Source of the DNA: Oligoflexus sp.
Lineage (GTDB): Bacteria > Bdellovibrionota_B > Oligoflexia > Oligoflexales > Oligoflexaceae
Assembly: GCA_030151925.1 (NCBI GenBank)
Contig: JASLCY010000594.1
Location: 1-7,998 of the forward strand
DNA: 7,998 bases
Direction: 5' to 3'
The notes below the pieces were generated by a model. The model was given only the letters and a program-made list of their open reading frames with translations, ran no database searches and had not been told where the DNA came from. The stretch's first letter is position 1; each line of letters starts with the position of its first letter. The position numbers and the translations under genes were made by a program. This document shows positions 5,016 through 7,998 of the stretch, in pieces.

Positions 5016-7998
5016 ATGAATCTCATAGACATTTCTATAAGACGCCCCGTCTTCGCCTGGGTCCTCATGTTCGCGCTCATCGTGTTCGGTGCGATCACGC
5101 TCAACAAGATGGGTATCAGCCAGCTGCCCGACGTGGATTTCCCGGTGTTGAACATCTCGCTGAACTTCGACGGCGCCGCGCCTGAAGTCATCGAGTCCGA
5201 GCTGCTCGATCCTATCGAATCGGCCATGCTCAACGTCGAAGGCATCCAGGAGATGCGCTCGATGGCGAAACAGGGTTCGGCTTCGATCAACCTGACCTTC
5301 GACATCAACCGCAACGTGGACGTCGCGCTGCAAGAGGTACAGTCCGCCCTCAGCCAGGTGCGCCTGCCGCTGGGCATCGATCCGCCCGTGATCAAGAAGC
5401 AGAACCCGGACGACGATCCTATCATCATCGTCGCGATCTACGGCGACGCCCCGCTCAAGGAGATCCTGAGCTGGCTCGATACCTATCTGCTCGATCAGCT
5501 GCGCTTCCTGCCGGGAGTGGGCGAGGTGTCGATCAAGGGCTTCAGCGACAGGAACCTGCGCATCTGGATCGACCCGAAGAAACTCGATAAATACTACCTG
5601 ACGATCTCCGACGTCGTGGCCGCGCTGAATACGCAGCACGTGGAAGCGGCCGCAGGACAGTTCGATTACGGCCCTCGCGAGCTGAGGGTGCGTTGGCTCG
5701 GTGAGGCGCCCAGCGTGAAGGACGTCGAGAACATCCAGATCCTGACGCGCGGCGGGCAGATGATCTTCAACACCCCGATCCTGGTCAAGGACGTGGCGCG
5801 GGTCGAAGACGGCCTCTCCGATATCCGCCGCCTCGGTCGCGTGGACGGCAAGGAAGCGGTCGGCATCTCGATCAAGAAGCAGAAGGGTTCGAACGAGGTC
5901 GCGGTCGCCGAGTCGGTGACCAAGAAACTCGAGGAGATCAAGGGCAACTTCCCGAAAGGCATGAAATCGCGGGTGACGATCGACTTCACCCGGTCGACGG
6001 ACGCCACGGTGCACCTGACCATCGAGAAACTGATCGTCGCGGCCCTGATCACGATCGTGATCTGCTTCCTCTTCCTCGGCAGCTTCCAGGCCGCCCTCAA
6101 CATCCTCTTCTCGCTCCCGACCTCGATCATGGGAACGATGACCATCCTCTATTTCTCGGGCTTCACGCTCAACCTCTTCACGCTCCTCGCGCTCACGCTC
6201 GCGATCTCCATCGTCGTCGACGACGCGATCATGCTGCTCGAGAACATCATGCGGCACTACCGCCTCGGCAAGGGCTCGAAGCGCGCGGCCTCGGACGGTT
6301 CGAAGGAAGTCCTGCCCGCCGCGATCGCGGCGACGCTCGCGGTCGTGGCCGTGTTCCTGCCGGTCGTCTTCATGGACGGCGTGATCGGGCGCTTCTTCTT
6401 CCAATTCGGCGTCACGCTCAGCGCCGCGGTCCTGCTCTCGCTGCTCGAGGCGGTGACGATCACGCCTATGCGCGCCGCGGCCCTGCTCAGCAAGGAGCCG
6501 AAGATCTCCAAGCTCGAGCACTGGCTCGACGTGCAGTTCGAGAAGTTCGCCCACGGCTATCGATTCGTGCTGAAATACACCCTCAAGCTGCGTTGGGTGG
6601 TCATCATCCTGTCGCTCGCGCTCTTTGCGGTCTCCATGCTGCTGATCGGCAAGGTTCGCCAGGAATTCGTGCCGGCGCAGGACCAGGACCTGATCATCTT
6701 CAACGCCCAGCTCAAACCCGGGACTTCGCTGGAATCCACCAATGAGGCGGCCGCGAAAGTCGAAGCCATCCTCAAGGCGAACGAAAACGTCCTGGGCTTC
6801 TTCGATTCCGTCGGCGGCGGCAGCGCCGGGGGCGACGTAAACCAGATCTTCATGCCTATCCAGCTCAAACCGCGGGAAGAACGTAAGGTCAATCACGTCG
6901 CGGTGATGAATCAGCTGCGCAAGGCCTTTGCCGACATCAAGGGCATGAAGGTCACGATGCGCGATATCGCGTCGCGCGGCCTCGCGACCGGCCGGCAAAA
7001 CCCTATCGCCTTGAACCTTAGAGGTCCCGACCTCGTCGTCCTCGAGCAGAAATCGCTCGAGCTCATGGACAGGCTGGAGAAAGAAGGCCTCGGAGTGGAT
7101 ATGGACACCGACTTCCGCCGCGGCGTCCCCGAGCTTATCGTAAGACCCGATCGAGTGCAGATGGCGCAGCGTGGGGTGAGCGTCGATGCGGTCGGCGAGG
7201 TGTTGTCGGTGGGCATAGGCAGCCTTCGATCGGGTCGTTATACGGCGAACGGTCGCCGCTACGATATCCGCTTTAAACTCATCGATGACTACGTGAAGTC
7301 ACCGGCGGATCTGAAGAAATTATTCGTGCGCAACAATGCGCAGAACCTGGTGCCGCTCAGCGAGCTGGTCGAGACCAAGGAGGAGCCGGCGATCCAGAGC
7401 ATCAACCGCGTGAACCGCCAGAGGTCGATCTCCGTCTTCGGCAACGTGGCGACCGGTAAATCGCAGGCCGCGGTCCTCGACAGGGCGAAGGCCATCGCGA
7501 CGGAAATCCTCCCGCCCGGTTACAGCTTCGCTCTCGAAGGCGCGTCCGCAGGTTTCGCGACCGCGTTCCAAAGCCTTTATGCGGCTATGCTCATCGGCAT
7601 CCTGATGGCCTATCTGATCCTGGCCGTCCAGTTCGATTCGTTCGTGCATCCGATCCCGGTCCTGATCGCCTTGCCGTTCAGCGTGACCGGCGCCTTGATC
7701 GCCCTCTGGGCTTTCGACGCCTCGCTCAACCTCTTCAGCTTCATCGGCCTCATCGTGCTGATGGGCATCGCGAAGAAGAACTCGATCATGCTCGTCGAGT
7801 TCACGAACCAGACCCGTAAGGAGAGCCAGACGCGCGATGTGACCGCGGCCTTGCTCAAAGCCTGCCCGATTCGTCTGAGGCCTATCATCATGACTTCGGT
7901 CGCGACCGTGGCCGCGGCCCTCCCTCTGGTCCTGGGCAGCGGCATCGGCTCTGAAACCCGCCTCCCGCTCGGCCTGTCCATCGTCGGCGGCACGATAG
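5016..7998 (+). CDS. RND-family (HAE1/AcrB-like) efflux transporter, 3' end outside window
   Basis: This gene has 994 codons visible; relatives have roughly 1,020-1,050, so only the last transmembrane segment and the tail are missing. It is the inner-membrane proton-driven pump of a tripartite efflux system. It opens in classic style (M-N-L-I-D-I-S-I-R-R-P-V-F) with TM1 at about 12-30 and G-I-S-Q-L-P-D-V-D-F-P just after it. TM2-TM4 span about 339-410. The TM4 proton-relay pair is D402-D403 (AcrB D407/D408), in V-V-D-D-A-I-M-L-L-E-N. After the second periplasmic loop, TM8-TM10 span about 856-925, with the relay lysine K921 (AcrB K940) in A-K-K-N-S-I-M-L-V-E-F, then R-L-R-P-I-I-M-T-S. All key residues are present, so it should be active. 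No adaptor (HlyD/MFP) gene precedes it; one could follow outside the window. No CusA-type metal-site methionine cluster was noticed, so the HAE1 multidrug or organic-solute type is favoured, substrate unknown. Confidence 0.95.
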   Translation, partial: MNLIDISIRRPVFAWVLMFALIVFGAITLNKMGISQLPDVDFPVLNISLNFDGAAPEVIESELLDPIESAMLNVEGIQEMRSMAKQGSASINLTFDINRNVDVALQEVQSALSQVRLPLGIDPPVIKKQNPDDDPIIIVAIYGDAPLKEILSWLDTYLLDQLRFLPGVGEVSIKGFSDRNLRIWIDPKKLDKYYLTISDVVAALNTQHVEAAAGQFDYGPRELRVRWLGEAPSVKDVENIQILTRGGQMIFNTPILVKDVARVEDGLSDIRRLGRVDGKEAVGISIKKQKGSNEVAVAESVTKKLEEIKGNFPKGMKSRVTIDFTRSTDATVHLTIEKLIVAALITIVICFLFLGSFQAALNILFSLPTSIMGTMTILYFSGFTLNLFTLLALTLAISIVVDDAIMLLENIMRHYRLGKGSKRAASDGSKEVLPAAIAATLAVVAVFLPVVFMDGVIGRFFFQFGVTLSAAVLLSLLEAVTITPMRAAALLSKEPKISKLEHWLDVQFEKFAHGYRFVLKYTLKLRWVVIILSLALFAVSMLLIGKVRQEFVPAQDQDLIIFNAQLKPGTSLESTNEAAAKVEAILKANENVLGFFDSVGGGSAGGDVNQIFMPIQLKPREERKVNHVAVMNQLRKAFADIKGMKVTMRDIASRGLATGRQNPIALNLRGPDLVVLEQKSLELMDRLEKEGLGVDMDTDFRRGVPELIVRPDRVQMAQRGVSVDAVGEVLSVGIGSLRSGRYTANGRRYDIRFKLIDDYVKSPADLKKLFVRNNAQNLVPLSELVETKEEPAIQSINRVNRQRSISVFGNVATGKSQAAVLDRAKAIATEILPPGYSFALEGASAGFATAFQSLYAAMLIGILMAYLILAVQFDSFVHPIPVLIALPFSVTGALIALWAFDASLNLFSFIGLIVLMGIAKKNSIMLVEFTNQTRKESQTRDVTAALLKACPIRLRPIIMTSVATVAAALPLVLGSGIGSETRLPLGLSIVGGTI

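Noticed and set aside
4935..6998. 687-codon open frame on the minus strand
   Set aside because: It lies antisense to the RND gene, whose motifs are unmistakable. Its product is an extreme Asp/Glu/Arg/His-rich string without domain character, as expected from the complement of a GC-rich gene.
5211..7888. Pro codon before ATC/ATG in the RND gene is often CCT, although CCG and CCC dominate elsewhere
   Set aside because: It is a codon-context bias, seen about six times with counterexamples (for example 5776 and 7650). It does not mark a feature.
1..7998. Search for mobile elements, CRISPR repeats, tRNA genes and toxin-antitoxin or defence genes
   Set aside because: No transposase or integrase motifs, terminal repeats, spaced direct repeats or cloverleaf-like sequence were noticed by eye; a covariance or profile search was not possible.

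Overview
The window (about 8 kb, moderately GC-rich) reads as chromosome of a Gram-negative bacterium. Two genes start with lipoprotein signal peptides, two more encode proteins with ordinary Sec signals, one end holds the C-terminus of a YceI-type periplasmic protein, and the other holds an RND inner-membrane efflux pump. This envelope- and lipoprotein-rich mixture would suit the Bdellovibrionota/Oligoflexia or deltaproteobacterial lineages. That placement is a guess from gene style and has no marker gene behind it.

Layout from left to right: (1) the 3' end of a YceI-family gene on +, and a secreted four-cysteine protein of unknown function on -, converging on a bidirectional terminator at 277-310. 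(2) A small secreted EF-hand protein on + (902-1435), divergent from the previous gene, with its own likely promoter and terminator. (3) A 630-residue lipoprotein on + (1596-3488) with a polar low-complexity linker and a long beta-helix domain, behind a perfect -10 box and a possible SD-masking hairpin. (4) A terminator with a 15-bp stem at 3501-3540, shared with a convergent monohaem cytochrome c-like lipoprotein on - (3553-3870) that carries an unusual CX4CH haem motif. (5) An MnmC-like SAM methyltransferase on - (3950-4795), co-directional with the cytochrome gene. (6) An intergenic region of about 220 bp, then an RND transporter on + (5016 to the window end, 994 residues visible) with its proton-relay residues intact.

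Most genes look like single transcription units: four carry recognisable promoters or terminators of their own, and the orientations alternate. I see no operon-scale system, no mobile element, no CRISPR array, no tRNA or rRNA, and no defence island. The long minus-strand open frames under the beta-helix and RND genes, and the plus-strand frame under the methyltransferase, are antisense shadows. The points most worth a second look are the CX4CH cytochrome lipoprotein, the two-lobed beta-helix lipoprotein, the altered SAM-binding loop of the methyltransferase, and the RND pump with no adaptor gene upstream.
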